Assembly (NCBI GenBank): GCA_947631895.1
Contig: CANRMU010000054.1
Coordinates: 1 to 6,513, forward strand
DNA length: 6,513 nt
From: an uncultured Bacilli bacterium
GTDB lineage: Bacteria > Bacillota_I > Bacilli_A > RF39 > UBA660
Direction of reading: 5' to 3'
This document shows, piece by piece, positions 4,828 through 6,513 of this stretch (position 1 is the stretch's first letter; every line of letters begins with the position of its first letter). The translations under genes and the position numbers were made by a program. Below the pieces are notes generated by a model, which worked only from the letters and a program-made list of their open reading frames with translations, was not told the DNA's origin and ran no database searches.

Positions 4828-6513
4828 ATGAAGGTATTATTTAGAAAATTAAAGCATGCTGGTATGGGATATAAATTCTTTTACTTTACTGGCTTAACAC
4901 TATATATAGTATTTTATGTATTCTTTTTAAGAAATGTTTTAATGCTAAAAGGAATTGAAACAGTTATTCGAATTTTGGTTTTAATCTTTTTTGGAATATT
5001 TGGCATTTTATATATGATTTTTGGTTTAGCTTCAATGTTTGAAAGAAAGAAAAAAGTCTTTATTCCTTTTACGATATTTGTTTTTATCTTTACAATTATA
5101 TTTGGAGTAGGAAGTTATTATATTAATCGCATTTATAATGCTTTAGATAATTTTACCAAGAGTGATACTTCTACTTATACAACAGTTTTATTAACTCTTA
5201 GCGATACAGATTTAAATGATGATTCCGTACTAGGAATGATTAATAATGAAAGTAATCGTGAAAATTATATTCTCGCTAAAGAAATGATTGAGAAAGAAAA
5301 AATTAAAAATGAAGTTAAGAGTGAAGATTATGATGACATACACATTTTAGTCTCTGCCTTATATAATCATGAAGTTGATGGAATATTTATTTCTAAAGAT
5401 TATCCGGTATTATTAGGAAATGAAGAAAAGTATCGTAATATTTTACAAGATACGAAAGTTGTTAAAACTTATTCTAGGGAAATGAAAACTGAAGAAAGTG
5501 AAATGATTTCAACTAAGAGTTTAACAGAACCATTTACGGTTTTAGTTTTAGGAGTTGATTCTGAATATACTGATGAGTTAGATCCTAATGCGGCTTTTAA
5601 TGGCGATACGTTGATGCTTATTACTTTTAATCCTCAAACCCTAAATGCTACGATGTTTAGTATTCCAAGAGATTTATATGTACCAATATCTTGTAATAAT
5701 AATCGTTATAGTAAAATTAATTCAGCAGCATATGGAGGCACTAGTTGTGTAGTTGATACGATTGAAAATTTAACGGATATTGAAATTGATTATTTTATTA
5801 AAGTTGATTTTAAAGCTGTTGTTGATCTAGTTGAAACTATTGGGGGCATTGATGTTGATGTAGAAGTACCTGATTATGAATACTATTATAATTCTTATGG
5901 TGGCAGACTTTGTGAACAAGATTCCCTAAGAAGATTTGAAGAACATTTAATTTGTATGGATACTGGTATGCAACACTTAAATGGTGAACAAGCTTTGGCC
6001 TATGCTAGAAATAGATATGGCTATTTAGAAGGCGACATTGCAAGAGGACGTCACCAACAATTAGTTATTCAAGCCATTGGTGAGAAAATGGTTAAAAATA
6101 CTTCCATTGCTGATTTTGAAAAAGTTTTAGATACAATAAGTAAACATATTGCCACAAATATGAAAACAACCCAAATCTTGTCTTTCTATCAAACTATTAA
6201 ATCAATGTTAATTCAAGCCTTATCAGGAAATGATTTTATTAATATTCAAAAAACATATTTAACTTATTATAATATTGATACTTATATGGGAGGCTATCAA
6301 GTAAGTGCTTTAGGTTATTATGATGATAGTTTAGATGCTATTAAAGAAGCTATGAAAGAAAATTTAGGAATACTTAAGAGTGAAACAATAAGAACATTTA
6401 ATTATGACTATAAGGAAGATTATGAACGTAGTAGTGAAATAATTGGTAAAGGTATTTATAGTGGTGCTACTCTAACCTTTATGCCTAACTTTAGAGGTGA
6501 AAGTGTTAGTAAA
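4828..6513 (+). CDS. LytR-CpsA-Psr (LCP) family protein, 3' end beyond the window
   Basis: LCP proteins transfer undecaprenyl-linked polymers such as teichoic acid or capsule onto peptidoglycan at the outer membrane face. The frame is open for 562 codons to the window edge. Three transmembrane helices (about 15-34, 46-70, 78-98), with RKKK at 73-76 in the inner loop, put the rest outside. Residues about 105-230 are an extracytoplasmic segment (..DIHILVSALYNHEVDGIFI..) not part of the core LCP fold. The LCP domain starts near 235 (FTVLVLGVDS, Asp244) and contains FNGDTLMLITF (Asp260), SIPRDLYV (Arg281, Asp282), ALAYARNR (Arg394, Arg396) and EGDIARGRHQQ (Asp403, Arg406, Arg408), the expected phosphate and metal contacts. 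Cys289/Cys307 and Cys362/Cys376 may form disulfides. ATG 4828 has only a weak GTGGG-type ribosome site 7 nt upstream, but the promoter position and the positively charged N-terminus support it. It is divergent from the hydrolase operon. Which polymer it handles cannot be told. Confidence 0.93.
   Translation, partial: MKVLFRKLKHAGMGYKFFYFTGLTLYIVFYVFFLRNVLMLKGIETVIRILVLIFFGIFGILYMIFGLASMFERKKKVFIPFTIFVFIFTIIFGVGSYYINRIYNALDNFTKSDTSTYTTVLLTLSDTDLNDDSVLGMINNESNRENYILAKEMIEKEKIKNEVKSEDYDDIHILVSALYNHEVDGIFISKDYPVLLGNEEKYRNILQDTKVVKTYSREMKTEESEMISTKSLTEPFTVLVLGVDSEYTDELDPNAAFNGDTLMLITFNPQTLNATMFSIPRDLYVPISCNNNRYSKINSAAYGGTSCVVDTIENLTDIEIDYFIKVDFKAVVDLVETIGGIDVDVEVPDYEYYYNSYGGRLCEQDSLRRFEEHLICMDTGMQHLNGEQALAYARNRYGYLEGDIARGRHQQLVIQAIGEKMVKNTSIADFEKVLDTISKHIATNMKTTQILSFYQTIKSMLIQALSGNDFINIQKTYLTYYNIDTYMGGYQVSALGYYDDSLDAIKEAMKENLGILKSETIRTFNYDYKEDYERSSEIIGKGIYSGATLTFMPNFRGESVSK

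Noticed and set aside
1199..6513. Mycoplasma-type code with TGA read as Trp
   Set aside because: Trp positions such as GWY in the hydrolase are TGG, and no in-frame TGA occurs in the three long genes.

Overview
The window comes from a strongly AT-rich, Gram-positive-type bacterium. The exported proteins have Firmicutes-style signal peptides, and the Shine-Dalgarno sites are strong (AGGAGG, AGGAG). The cell-wall gene content fits an uncultured gut Bacilli/Mycoplasmatota-like lineage that has kept a wall. Trp codons are TGG and no long gene contains an in-frame TGA, so the standard bacterial code applies. The lineage placement is an inference from composition and protein style only.

Layout. 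Positions 1-1134 hold a decayed ISL3-family insertion sequence read on the minus strand. Its promoter and one terminal end are recognisable, but the transposase has a frameshift at a run of nine A and an internal TAG stop. It lacks its C-terminal part, and a GC-rich hairpin (16-30) lies where that part should be. Positions 1199-4638 hold a two-gene minus-strand operon. The first gene encodes a secreted SH3 / glucosaminidase / dockerin-like wall hydrolase. The second, 11 nt downstream, encodes a single-pass membrane protein with an Ig-like domain, a cadherin-like beta-sandwich and a long Lys/Glu-rich cytoplasmic tail. A 189-bp divergent promoter region follows. From 4828 the plus strand encodes a LytR-CpsA-Psr (LCP) family protein that runs off the right edge.

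How the genes fit together. The operon and the divergent LCP gene all act at the cell surface. LCP proteins attach polymers to peptidoglycan and the glucosaminidase cuts peptidoglycan glycan strands. The membrane protein may hold or sense something at the wall.

The most unusual feature is in the hydrolase. The two halves of its glucosaminidase domain appear in swapped order: the conserved C-terminal half (RPW..KKAI.GGA to HQYMTN) precedes the N-terminal catalytic half (FPESY to NFFNIGAY). This is a circular permutation. The enzyme also has a dockerin-like tail whose second calcium loop has lost its acidic ligands. It is encoded next to an anchored beta-sandwich protein, so an enzyme/anchor pair is possible but unproven.
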